From the NCBI RefSeq assembly GCF_022288825.1, contig NZ_JAKOOW010000001.1, positions 14,499-36,420 on the forward strand: a stretch of DNA of 21,922 nucleotides. Direction: 5' to 3'. Under the pieces are notes generated by a model that worked only from the letters and a program-made list of their open reading frames with translations, was not told where the DNA came from and did no database searches. Both the position numbers and the translations under genes were made by a program. Origin of the DNA: Kingella pumchi (GTDB lineage Bacteria > Pseudomonadota > Gammaproteobacteria > Burkholderiales > Neisseriaceae). Below, in pieces: positions 1 through 6,712 of the stretch (the stretch's first letter is position 1; every line of letters starts with the position of its first letter).

Positions 1-36
1 TCCAAAGCAGCCTGAAAGTCCAAAGCAGCCTGAAAG
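1..36 (+). repeat. Exact 18-bp tandem repeat, each unit carrying one DUS
   Basis: The unit TCCAAAGCAGCCTGAAAG occurs twice back to back at 1-18 and 19-36. In the frame of the phosphatase each unit reads P-K-Q-P-E-S. The same 18-base spacing between two DUS cores recurs at 4588 and 4606. Confidence 0.85.
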
Positions 37-1327
37 CCGTAGGGTGCCGCACCGCGCACCGCAGCCGCCTGAAAATCCTGAAACGCCTGCCGCTGCATCC
101 GCAACCGAATCCGAAGCCGCCGCCGAGTCCGCCATGCCAATCTTCCCCCATTCTTCCGCGCCCGCCGAACCCGCGCCCGCCGCACCGGCCAAACTGCCGC
201 CGCTGCCAAACGGCCGCCAGGGCGAAGCCTATGCCGCCGCCTTGCCCGCAGACATTCCCCCGCCCGCGGCCATCGAGTTCGACCCGCCCTGCGGCCTGAA
301 CTGGGACGCCGAACACGCCCAAATCAGCGGCACGCCCGACCGCCACGGCAGCATCCTGCTGCGCCATTTTTATGCCGACGGCAGCAACGCCGAACAAACC
401 CTGTACATCAACCCCGACCCCAAAAGCCTGTGGCGCAACCTACCCGCGCCGGCCGACCTGCCCTTTTACAAAAGCGACAGCGCCCGCAGCCTGATCGCCA
501 CCCCGCACGGGCGCATCGTCGCCGCCCGCCGCCGCGGCCGCAGCCACGCCCACAACGGCAGCTGCTGCGACGACGACTTCGCCGTACTCTGGCACGCCGG
601 CAGCCAAGCCGCCGTACTGGCGGTGTCCGACGGCGCCGGCAGCGCCGCCTTCTCGCGCTACGGCTCCGAAATCGCCGTTCAGGCTGCCGTGCGCAGCGTC
701 GAAACCGCGCTGCAAAACGACGACATCCGCACCCGTCTGGCGCAGGCCACCGACGAAACCCAGCGCCGATGCGTGCTGGAGCCGCTGTTTGCCGCCGCCG
801 TGGCCGCCGCCGATGCCGCGCAGGATAAAGCCGTAGCCGAACACGAAATCATCACCGAGCGCCGCCAGCTGGCCGCCACCCTGCTACTGGCGCTGCTGTT
901 GCCGCTGGACGATCAGCGCTGGCTTGCCGCCGCCTGCCAGATCGGCGACGGCGCCATCGCCGCCTGGCAGCCTGAAAGCCAAAGCCTGACCCTGCTCGGC
1001 GCAGCCGACAGCGGCGAATATTCCGGCGAAACCCGTTTTCTCGCCGCCGATACCGCCGGCGCCGGCGAAACCGCCGCCCGACTCCGCATTTTCGAGAGCC
1101 ACGGCGCGCCGGTCCTGCTGCTGATGAGCGACGGCGTTTCCGACCCCAAATTCGGCACCGACGCCCAACTGGCGCAGGCCGAATGCTGGCAGGCGCTGTG
1201 GCAGGAAACCGCCCCGCTTCTCACCGCGCCCGACGCCGATGCCGCGCTGGAAGAGTGGCTGGATTTCTGGTCGCACGGCAACCACGACGACCGCACGTTG
1301 GCCGCTTTCGTCCCCGAAAACCTTTAA
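2..1327 (+). CDS. PP2C-family Ser/Thr protein phosphatase with N-terminal Ig-like module (5' partial)
   Basis: Predicted metal-dependent protein phosphatase that removes phosphate from Ser/Thr residues. PP2C_2-type signatures lie in the C-terminal two thirds: an N-terminal RGRSHAHNGSCCDDDF motif, then AVSDGAGSAAFSRYGSE, IGDGAIAAW, LLMSDGVSD and a final DDRTLAAF; the aspartates are the expected metal ligands. Before it, a segment with GEAYAAALP...GLNWDAEHAQISGTPDRHG resembles the He_PIG/putative Ig fold seen in surface and adaptor proteins. The extreme N-terminus is a Pro/Ala/Glu linker. The frame is open to the left edge, where it reads PKQPES twice across two tandem uptake sequences, so the true start is probably outside the window. 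Internal candidates are GTG at 44 and ATG at 134, neither with a good ribosome binding site. Such phosphatases often sit beside VWA and kinase genes (TerY-P type), but those are not visible here. Family sure, substrate unknown. Confidence 0.82.
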   Translation, partial: PKQPESPKQPESRRVPHRAPQPPENPETPAAASATESEAAAESAMPIFPHSSAPAEPAPAAPAKLPPLPNGRQGEAYAAALPADIPPPAAIEFDPPCGLNWDAEHAQISGTPDRHGSILLRHFYADGSNAEQTLYINPDPKSLWRNLPAPADLPFYKSDSARSLIATPHGRIVAARRRGRSHAHNGSCCDDDFAVLWHAGSQAAVLAVSDGAGSAAFSRYGSEIAVQAAVRSVETALQNDDIRTRLAQATDETQRRCVLEPLFAAAVAAADAAQDKAVAEHEIITERRQLAATLLLALLLPLDDQRWLAAACQIGDGAIAAWQPESQSLTLLGAADSGEYSGETRFLAADTAGAGETAARLRIFESHGAPVLLLMSDGVSDPKFGTDAQLAQAECWQALWQETAPLLTAPDADAALEEWLDFWSHGNHDDRTLAAFVPENL

Positions 1328-1344
1328 TCGCCGCGCCGATAAGT

Positions 1345-1380
1345 TTTCAGGCTGCCTTTCACACAAAAGGCAGCCTGAAA
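1345..1380 (+). terminator. DUS-pair hairpin after the phosphatase gene
   Basis: Two inverted uptake sequences form a perfect 15-bp stem (1345-1359 with 1366-1380) with a 6-base loop, 18 bases after the phosphatase stop. There is no long T run directly after the stem, so it may be a weak or partly Rho-assisted terminator. Confidence 0.6.
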
Positions 1381-1464
1381 GCCATACAAGTTTTATTTTA
1401 TGACGACCACGCTAATCGCCATGCTCTTATCCTGTTCGCCACCACATTCGGCGCATTCGTCGGC

Positions 1465-1683
1465 TTGTATGACGATGCCCGCGACAAGGTCTGGGTTTAT
1501 ATCGCCCTGCGTGTGCTGTTGTTAGCAGTATCCTATGGCGCGGCAATCGTCGTGTTCTTCTGGCTCGCCCCGAACGCTTGGCATCCCGTGTTGCGTATTT
1601 TTGCAATGTGGATAACGTTTTATGTACTCGTTACGGCTAGCTGCTATTTTGTCTGCGAGCCCAGGCCCAACCGCAAACCTTAA
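1465..1683 (+). CDS. Small hypothetical membrane protein, possibly frameshifted at its 5' end
   Basis: I do not recognise this protein. The frame ending at 1683 encodes two clear hydrophobic spans, VYIALRVLLLAVSYGAAIVV and VLRIFAMWITFYVLVTASCY, and ends in CEPRPNRKP. Its only usable in-frame start is a TTG at 1465; the frame stays open further upstream, where it reads a third hydrophobic stretch, HALILFATTFGAFVGL, but without an ATG. An ATG at 1400 in the next frame reads MTTTLIAMLL and then turns into unlikely, Cys/Ser/Pro-rich sequence. Joining the two frames near 1425-1430 would give a protein of about 95 residues with three membrane spans. This is either a real one-base frameshift (pseudogene), a sequencing error, or a gene with a rare start. 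It stands alone between two DUS hairpins. Coordinates given are for the conservative version. Confidence 0.4.
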   Translation: MYDDARDKVWVYIALRVLLLAVSYGAAIVVFFWLAPNAWHPVLRIFAMWITFYVLVTASCYFVCEPRPNRKP

Positions 1684-1765
1684 AGCCCGCGGATACGCAA
1701 TAGGCAGCCTGAAAGCCGCATCCAACGAAATCAAAACGAATGAAGCAATGCGGCAGATGCCATTG

Positions 1766-1796
1766 TTTCAGGCAGCCTGAAACTTTTTCAGGCTGC
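1766..1796 (-). terminator. DUS-pair hairpin after hisIE
   Basis: Inverted DUS cores at 1772-1782 and 1786-1796 give an 11-bp stem with a 3-base loop, about 10 bases past the hisIE stop. The left DUS is itself the 17-bp palindrome TTTCAGGCAGCCTGAAA (1766-1782), so alternative foldings exist. Confidence 0.6.
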
Positions 1797-1804
1797 TTTG
1801 CTGT

Positions 1805-2419
1805 TTAGCCGTGCCGCTCTTTGAGTTTGCCGATAACGTCCGCCCAAGAAAGGCCGGCGTTTTGCAGCAGCACGGTGAGATGGTAGGCAAGGTCGGCGGC
1901 TTCGCTGATGGTTTCTTCCTTATCGCCAGTGGCGGCGGCAAGCGCGGTTTCCACGCCTTCTTCGCCGACTTTCTGCGCGATGCGTTTGCTGCCCGCTGCG
2001 TAGAGACGGGCGGTGTAGGAGCTTTCGGGGTCGGCGCGTTTGCGCGCGGCGATAAGCCGCTCGAGCCGGGCGAAAAAGACCCAGTCCGGTTCGGCTGCGC
2101 CGTCAAATTGGTGGAAGCAGCTTTGTGCGCCGGTGTGGCAGGTTGCGCCGACGGGGGTGGCGAGAATGAGCAGGGTATCGCTGTCGCAGTCGGCGCTGAT
2201 GCCTGTGAGGTGGAGGTAGTGGCCGGATGTTTCGCCTTTTGTCCACAGCCGCTGTTTGCTGCGTGAGTAGAAGGTTACGCGACCGGCGGCAAGGGTTTGC
2301 TCGAGCGCGTCGCGGTTCATGTAGCCGAGCATCAGCACTTGGCCGCTGTAAGCGTCTTGGACGATGGTGGGGAGGAGGCCGTCGTTTTTTTGCCAGTCGA
2401 GGTTGTCGTGGTTGAGCAT
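1805..2419 (-). CDS. hisI: Bifunctional phosphoribosyl-AMP cyclohydrolase / phosphoribosyl-ATP pyrophosphatase HisIE
   Basis: Catalyses two early steps of histidine synthesis: hydrolysis of phosphoribosyl-ATP to phosphoribosyl-AMP (HisE half) and opening of the adenine ring (HisI half). The HisI domain fills roughly residues 1-110, with metal-binding DCDSD at 77-81 and cysteines at 94 and 101 in GATCHTGAQSC. The HisE domain follows with the MazG-like acidic pattern KVGEEGVETALAA and EAADLAYH. I start it at 2419 (MLNHDNLDWQ), giving 204 residues, close to the 203 of E. coli HisIE, because AAAGGA sits seven bases upstream; an upstream ATG at 2464 has no such site. Last gene of a hisA-DUF1643-hisF-hisIE operon, 53 bases after hisF. 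The two activities are fused here; as I recall, pathogenic Neisseria carry separate hisI and hisE genes. Confidence 0.95.
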   Translation of the reverse strand: MLNHDNLDWQKNDGLLPTIVQDAYSGQVLMLGYMNRDALEQTLAAGRVTFYSRSKQRLWTKGETSGHYLHLTGISADCDSDTLLILATPVGATCHTGAQSCFHQFDGAAEPDWVFFARLERLIAARKRADPESSYTARLYAAGSKRIAQKVGEEGVETALAAATGDKEETISEAADLAYHLTVLLQNAGLSWADVIGKLKERHG

Positions 2420-2472
2420 GGGGATGTCCTTTGGGTTTAGGATGGTTTGCAGGATGCAGGTCAAGACCCGCC

Positions 2473-3249
2473 CTACGCTTCCAGCCGCACGGCGGTGCCT
2501 TGCGCGGCGAGATAGCGTTTCAGTTCGCCGATGTGGATGTGTTGTTTGTGGAAGACGCTGGCGGCGAGGGCGCCGTCGCAGCCGAGGGAGAAGGCTTCTT
2601 GGAAGTGCTGCATCTCACCGGCGCCGCCGGAGGCGATGAGCGGCACGCGGCAAACGCGGCGGATGGCGGCGAGTTGTGCGAGGTCGTAGCCCTGGCGCAC
2701 GCCGTCGCGGTTCATCATGTTCAGCACGATTTCGCCCGCGCCGCGCCGCTGGACTTCTTCCACCCAAGCGGCGGTTTGCCAGCGGGTCTGGCGGGTGGCG
2801 GCTTCGCTGCCGGTGTATTGTTTGACCAGGTAGCGGCCGCTGGCTTCGTCGTACCATGAGTCGATGCCCACCACCACCGCCTGCACGCCAAAGCGTGCGG
2901 CGAGGTGCTCTATCAGCGCCGGGTCGGCGAGCGCGGGCGAGTTAATCGAGATTTTGTCCGCGCCGTCGGCGAAGATTTGTTCGGCGTCTGCCACGCTTTT
3001 GATGCCACCGGCGACGCAAAAGGGGATGTCGATGACTTCGGCGACGCGCCGCACCCAGCTTTTTTCGACGGTGCGGCCGTCGCTGGAAGCGGTGATGTCG
3101 TAAAACACTAGCTCATCTGCGCCTTCGGCCGCGTAGCGCGCCGCCAGCGGCACGATGTCGCCGATGGTTTCGTGGTTGCGGAACTGCACGCCTTTGACGA
3201 CTTTGCCGTCGCGCACGTCTAAACAGGGGATGATGCGTTTTGCCAGCAT
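2473..3249 (-). CDS. hisF: Imidazole glycerol phosphate synthase cyclase subunit HisF
   Basis: Cyclase subunit of imidazole glycerol phosphate synthase: uses ammonia delivered by the HisH glutaminase to turn PRFAR into imidazole glycerol phosphate and AICAR. It is a 258-residue half-barrel-repeat TIM protein of normal length. The two catalytic aspartates are visible at D11 (CLDVRDGKVVKG) and D130 (VVGIDS), with phosphate-binding stretches VAGGIKS and IASGGAG. The ATG lies only two bases after the stop of the DUF1643 gene, and its purine-rich ribosome binding site (AGAGAG) is inside that gene's last codons, so translation is probably coupled. The partner hisH is not in the window. Confidence 0.97.
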   Translation of the reverse strand: MLAKRIIPCLDVRDGKVVKGVQFRNHETIGDIVPLAARYAAEGADELVFYDITASSDGRTVEKSWVRRVAEVIDIPFCVAGGIKSVADAEQIFADGADKISINSPALADPALIEHLAARFGVQAVVVGIDSWYDEASGRYLVKQYTGSEAATRQTRWQTAAWVEEVQRRGAGEIVLNMMNRDGVRQGYDLAQLAAIRRVCRVPLIASGGAGEMQHFQEAFSLGCDGALAASVFHKQHIHIGELKRYLAAQGTAVRLEA

Positions 3250-3251
3250 GA

Positions 3252-3737
3252 TTACTCTCTTATGTAAGGTTTTAAGGTTGTGTCATAAGCAACGTATAGC
3301 GGATGTTTTGGCTCTCCTGTTTGATTTATATGCAAACAGAAAAGCGATGGAATCAAGTTATAAACGGTTTCTGATCTTCCTAGAAAACTTCCATCATTTC
3401 CCCAAGCAGCAATAATTTTGTCTGCCTTCTTTGCGTATTTGAGAATGTATTTGTCGTTATCTTCTCCAACAGGTTCATCTACAGCGTATAGCTTTGATTT
3501 ATCTGTGCTGCGGTAGGCGAAAAGATTGGTCATGTAAATACCACCAAATCCCCACATTTCTGCAAAACGAATACAGCGGGTAATGGTGCTATCGTCATCT
3601 GTTGCATCAGCAGTAGATGGATTCAGACCGATAAACATCACTTTTGGGAGTGAGTCGTCCCAAATTCGCCATAATGAATAGCGATATATTCCGCAAGGCG
3701 ATATTTCCGCCCCTTTTTTTCCTATTTGTTCCAACAT
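3252..3737 (-). CDS. DUF1643-domain protein inserted between hisA and hisF
   Basis: A 161-residue protein of the DUF1643 family, recognised from the opening SPCGIYRYSLWRIW and the core MFIGLNPSTADATDDDSTITRC, followed by NLFAYRSTD, AWGNDG and a C-terminal GEPKHPLY. Members are scattered in bacteria and phages and have no established biochemical role that I know; the conserved Asn-Pro-Ser-Thr-Ala-Asp loop suggests a small enzyme, but that is inference. Its start overlaps the end of hisA by 16 bases and its stop is two bases before hisF, so it must be co-transcribed with the his genes. Its base composition is clearly more AT-rich than its neighbours and it contains no DUS, both signs of later acquisition. 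A histidine-related job is not shown. Confidence 0.85.
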   Translation of the reverse strand: MLEQIGKKGAEISPCGIYRYSLWRIWDDSLPKVMFIGLNPSTADATDDDSTITRCIRFAEMWGFGGIYMTNLFAYRSTDKSKLYAVDEPVGEDNDKYILKYAKKADKIIAAWGNDGSFLGRSETVYNLIPSLFCLHINQTGEPKHPLYVAYDTTLKPYIRE

Positions 3738-4462
3738 TGGATTGCTTTCTCTACAGTAAATTTGTTTTCCAACAGGGCGCGGCCGACGATGATGCCTGCC
3801 ACGCCGCTATCTTGCAGGGCTTGGATGTCGGTCAGCGTGCCGATGCCGCCCGATGCTTGAAAAGCAATGTCGGGGAACGCAGCGGCCAGTTCGCGGTAGA
3901 GCGCGGTGTTGCTGCCGGTGAGGGTGCCGTCGCGCGAGATGTCGGTGCAGAGCACATGGGCGAGGCCAACGCTTTGGTAGGCGGCGATGGTTTCTTCCAG
4001 CGTCAGCGCGGCGGTGTCCTGCCAGCCGTTTACCGCGACACGCTTGACGCCGCCTTCGATGCGGATGTCCAGCGCCAGCACCAGTCGCGCCGCGCCGAAG
4101 CGGGCAAACCAGTTTTTGACGGTTTCAGGCTGCCTGACTGCCATCGAGCCGATGACGACGCGCGCCGCGCCCGCGTCCAAGAGGGCGGCGATTTCTGCGG
4201 CGCTGCGGATGCCGCCGCCGACTTGTATCGGGCAGGCGGCTTGCGCTACCAATTCGCCTATCAGCGCGGTTTGCCGGCGCGTTGGGTCTTTGGCACCGCT
4301 TAAATCGACGAGGTGTAGGGTTTGCGCGCCCTGCGCGGCATAGGCGGCGAGGGCGGCGGCGGGGTCAGCGGTGTATTGGGTGGCGCGGCCGTAGTCGCCT
4401 TGGTGTAGGCGCACGACTTTGCCGTCGATAAGGTCGAGGGCGGGGATGATGGGGGCGGGCAT
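3722..4462 (-). CDS. hisA: Phosphoribosylformimino-AICAR-phosphate isomerase HisA
   Basis: Amadori isomerase converting ProFAR to PRFAR in histidine synthesis. A 246-residue TIM barrel of standard length, with catalytic aspartates at D10 (PALDLIDGKVVRLHQGDYG) and D132 (LALDIR), and phosphate loops VGGGIRS and ASGGIGT. AAAGGA sits seven bases before the ATG. It is the first his gene here; upstream lies a DUS hairpin and then mnmC, so the operon probably has its own promoter in 4463-4602, though I see no convincing one. A DUS at 4124-4133 is read in frame as Gln-Pro-Glu (residues 111-113), in the loop after GSMAV. The 3' end overlaps the DUF1643 gene. Confidence 0.97.
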   Translation of the reverse strand: MPAPIIPALDLIDGKVVRLHQGDYGRATQYTADPAAALAAYAAQGAQTLHLVDLSGAKDPTRRQTALIGELVAQAACPIQVGGGIRSAAEIAALLDAGAARVVIGSMAVRQPETVKNWFARFGAARLVLALDIRIEGGVKRVAVNGWQDTAALTLEETIAAYQSVGLAHVLCTDISRDGTLTGSNTALYRELAAAFPDIAFQASGGIGTLTDIQALQDSGVAGIIVGRALLENKFTVEKAIQCWNK

Positions 4463-4602
4463 GGGGAATCCTTTGTATCAGATTGGAAAACGGATGCAGA
4501 GCGGGTTTTATTGATATCGGCATGCCGTATCGGCGGCAGCCGCTGTTTGCAAACTCTGCCGACGCATCCTAGCACAAAAGTCCCAGAGCAGCCTGAAAGC
4601 TC

Positions 4603-4644
4603 AAAGCAGCCTGAAAACCGGAAAACCGGCTTTCAGGCTGCTTT
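4603..4644 (-). terminator. DUS-pair hairpin after mnmC
   Basis: Inverted DUS copies at 4606-4615 and 4632-4641 plus CCGG arms form a stem of about 19 pairs around a 4-base loop. In the minus-strand transcript the single mismatch becomes a G-U pair, so it fits best as the terminator of mnmC, whose stop is 18 bases upstream. A second DUS at 4588 follows in tandem. Confidence 0.65.
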
Positions 4645-4661
4645 GCTGTGGCTTGCGGGTA

Positions 4662-6302
4662 TTAAACGGCTCGGTTTTCGCGGCCGTGGACGATGCTGCG
4701 GGCGATCACGCGGTTGGGGTGCAGTGCGCGGCGCAGGCGCGGCGAAAGCGGGCGCGGGTGGCCGCAGATTTGCGCGGCGATGTCGGCGGCGCACAGCGGG
4801 GCGGTGGCCAGGCCGCGGCTGCCGTGGGCGGTGTTGGCGTAGGCTTGCGGCAGCCATGGGCAGGGGATGTGGGCGAGACGGTAGTTTTTGTCGAGCGCGA
4901 GTTTGGCGTAATCGCGGCGCATGGCGGCGGCATCGGCCAGCGCGCCGGAGAGCGGCAGGTGGTCGTAGCTGTCGCAGCGCAGGGCGGCGTGGCCGCGTCT
5001 GTCCGCTTTCAGGCTGGCGGCGGCAGGCAGCGGCGACAGGTCGGCAAAAAGTTCGGGATTGAGTTTGGCCAGCGCGGCGCGGTTGCCGTTTTCGTCCGCT
5101 TCGCGCCAGTTGCTGCCTTCGTCGTGGTGGACGAAGCTGGCGCCGTAGCAATGGGCGTCGCGCCAGGCGGGGGAAATATAGCTCTCGCCGGATAAGGCGG
5201 CGCGCAGACGGCGGCTGGCGGCGGTAGCGGCGGCGAGCGAAGTTTGGCCGCGGATGGTCTGCAGCGGGAAGTCGCGCAGCAGCGGGGCGTTCAGGCTGCC
5301 GGCGCCGGTGCACAAAACGATGTGGCTGCCGGCAAAACGGCCGCGGCCGGTATCAATCTGCCAGTTTTCGCCGTCGAAAGCGGCAGCCTGAACGCGGTAT
5401 TCGGGCAAAAACGTGATGTTTTCGTGCGCCAGCAGCGCCGTTACCAGCGCCGGCGGGTTGAGCCACACACCCTGCGGCCAGTAGAGCGCGCCGCTGCCGA
5501 TGCTGATGCCGGCAATGGCGGCGGCTTCGTCTGCGCCGACGCGGCGGTACAGGTGGCGATGCTGCGTTTGCGCGGCGAGGGCATCGTGGCGGCGGCGCTC
5601 GGCGTCGTTGTAATCCAGATGCAGCACGCCGTCGCCGCCCCAGCAGTCATGTTCGGGCAAAAGCTGCGCCAGCAGGCGGCGGCTGTAGCCGTAGCCGCAC
5701 AGCAGAAGCTCGGTTTGGGCGGTGTCGTGGGCGGAAATTTTGGCGTACAGCAGGCCCTGGCGGTTGCCGGAAGCGGCGTGGGCGGCGGCGGGCGCGGCGT
5801 CGAACACGCTCACTTTCACGCCGCGCCGCGCCAGCTCGTAGGCGGTGGCGGCACCGGCAATGCCCGCGCCGATAACCAGCACATGTTCGGGAAACGGGCT
5901 TTCAGGCTGCCCAAGCCAGGGTTTGCCGTCGTTTTCAGGCTGCCTGCAAGCCCAAGGCTCGCCGTCCTGCACGTCAATCGCGGCAAAATAGTCGCCGGCT
6001 GCGGCTGCGGCGGCGCTCGGCAGCAGCCACAAATCGCGGCCGGGCAGGATGTCGGCCAGCAGGTTGGCGCCGGCAAACTGCAGGGTGCGGCAGGCTTCGT
6101 CCAGCGCCTGCCGCAGGCGGACTTCGCCGGCGGTAGCAGCGGCGGGCAGCGGCCATTGCGGCAGGGCGGTATCGGGCAGGCATACCGCCCAGTCGCGCTG
6201 CTGCGGCCGGTGTGCCAGCGCGGCGGCCAGGCTGCGGATGTCGGGCGGCGCGCGCCACAGCGGCACGGTTTGGCCGCCGGCGTGTTCAGGCTGCCTGCTC
6301 AT
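4662..6302 (-). CDS. mnmC: FAD-dependent cmnm5(s2)U34 oxidoreductase, MnmC C-terminal type
   Basis: Flavoenzyme that removes the carboxymethyl group from cmnm5(s2)U34 in the wobble position of certain tRNAs. The FAD-binding motif VLVIGAGIAGAATAYELARRG begins near residue 158, followed by family blocks SGNRQGLLYAKISAHD, RGQTS, GESYISPAWRD, DHLPLSGALAD and AHGSRGLATAPL, and the closing PNRVIARSIVHGR. The protein has 546 residues from the ATG at 6302, chosen for AAAGGA seven bases upstream. Full-length MnmC is about 660 residues with an N-terminal methyltransferase; here the first 155 residues show no SAM-binding or Asp-Pro-Phe motif, so the final methylation must be done by another protein or not at all. 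Five DUS copies fall inside the coding region, read partly as RQPE or QPES. Confidence 0.88.
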   Translation of the reverse strand: MSRQPEHAGGQTVPLWRAPPDIRSLAAALAHRPQQRDWAVCLPDTALPQWPLPAAATAGEVRLRQALDEACRTLQFAGANLLADILPGRDLWLLPSAAAAAAGDYFAAIDVQDGEPWACRQPENDGKPWLGQPESPFPEHVLVIGAGIAGAATAYELARRGVKVSVFDAAPAAAHAASGNRQGLLYAKISAHDTAQTELLLCGYGYSRRLLAQLLPEHDCWGGDGVLHLDYNDAERRRHDALAAQTQHRHLYRRVGADEAAAIAGISIGSGALYWPQGVWLNPPALVTALLAHENITFLPEYRVQAAAFDGENWQIDTGRGRFAGSHIVLCTGAGSLNAPLLRDFPLQTIRGQTSLAAATAASRRLRAALSGESYISPAWRDAHCYGASFVHHDEGSNWREADENGNRAALAKLNPELFADLSPLPAAASLKADRRGHAALRCDSYDHLPLSGALADAAAMRRDYAKLALDKNYRLAHIPCPWLPQAYANTAHGSRGLATAPLCAADIAAQICGHPRPLSPRLRRALHPNRVIARSIVHGRENRAV

Positions 6303-6360
6303 GGTTTGTCCTTTCGCCAAGAAAGCAGCCTGCACCGTGTATGGGAGCGGCTGCGCCAAT

Positions 6361-6395
6361 AAAAAACCGTTTCAGGCTGCCTGCATCTGAAACGG
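6361..6395 (-). terminator. Intrinsic terminator after the CopZ-like gene
   Basis: On the minus strand CCGTTTCAG (right arm on +, 6387-6395) pairs with CTGAAACGG (6367-6375) across an 11-base loop and is followed at once by a run of six T. It uses half of the DUS at 6371-6380. It lies just past the CopZ stop and before mnmC. Confidence 0.65.
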
Positions 6396-6407
6396 CGGGA
6401 AGGGTTT

Positions 6408-6620
6408 TCAGGCTGCTTCGGCATCAAAGCCGGCGTCTTCCACCGCGTCGACCAGCTCGGCTACGCTAGTGCGCTGCGTATCGAAGCGCACGCGGGCGAG
6501 ACCTTCGTCCAGGCTGACGTCGGCGCGTTCGACGCCGTCGATGCCGCGCAGGATTTTTTCAACATTGGCAACGCAGCCGCCGCAGGTCATGCCGCCGATT
6601 TTGAGGGTGGTTTCTTGCAT
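6408..6620 (-). CDS. Heavy-metal-associated (CopZ/HMA) domain protein
   Basis: A 70-residue single-domain metallochaperone-like protein. The metal-binding motif GMTCGGC places cysteines at 13 and 16, and the typical HMA pattern VEKILRGIDGVERADVSLDEG and DAVEDAGFDAE follows. Members bind Cu(I) or a related soft metal and pass it to P-type ATPases; no ATPase gene is next to it, so the partner is unknown. The start at 6620 has AAAGGAG six bases upstream; the longer open frame to 6794 overlaps the permease gene and is not supported. The last codons are GCA GCC TGA, so both final alanines and the stop codon lie inside a DUS (6407-6416). Confidence 0.92.
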   Translation of the reverse strand: MQETTLKIGGMTCGGCVANVEKILRGIDGVERADVSLDEGLARVRFDTQRTSVAELVDAVEDAGFDAEAA

Positions 6621-6674
6621 GGTTTGCTCCTTTATGCAGGGGGAAAAGGCAGCCTGAAAAGGGCTGCGAAACGG

Positions 6675-6704
6675 AAAAAGCCGTTTCAGGCTGCCTGAAA
6701 CGGC
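6675..6704 (-). terminator. Intrinsic terminator after the permease gene
   Basis: A DUS palindrome extended by GCC/GGC arms gives a symmetrical hairpin (6680-6704) followed on the minus strand by five T. It ends nine bases past the permease stop. Confidence 0.75.
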
Positions 6705-6712
6705 GGGAAGGT

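Noticed and set aside
2420..2464. Upstream start for HisIE adding 15 residues
   Set aside because: No ribosome binding site there, while AAAGGA precedes the ATG at 2419 and the shorter form matches the family length.
4463..4602. His leader peptide or T-box type attenuator before hisA
   Set aside because: No histidine-rich short frame or matching stem pair seen; only tandem DUS and the mnmC hairpin.
5244..6362. Long forward open frame (372 codons) opposite mnmC
   Set aside because: The minus strand carries all MnmC motifs; the forward reading is low-complexity Ala/Gly/Gln sequence.
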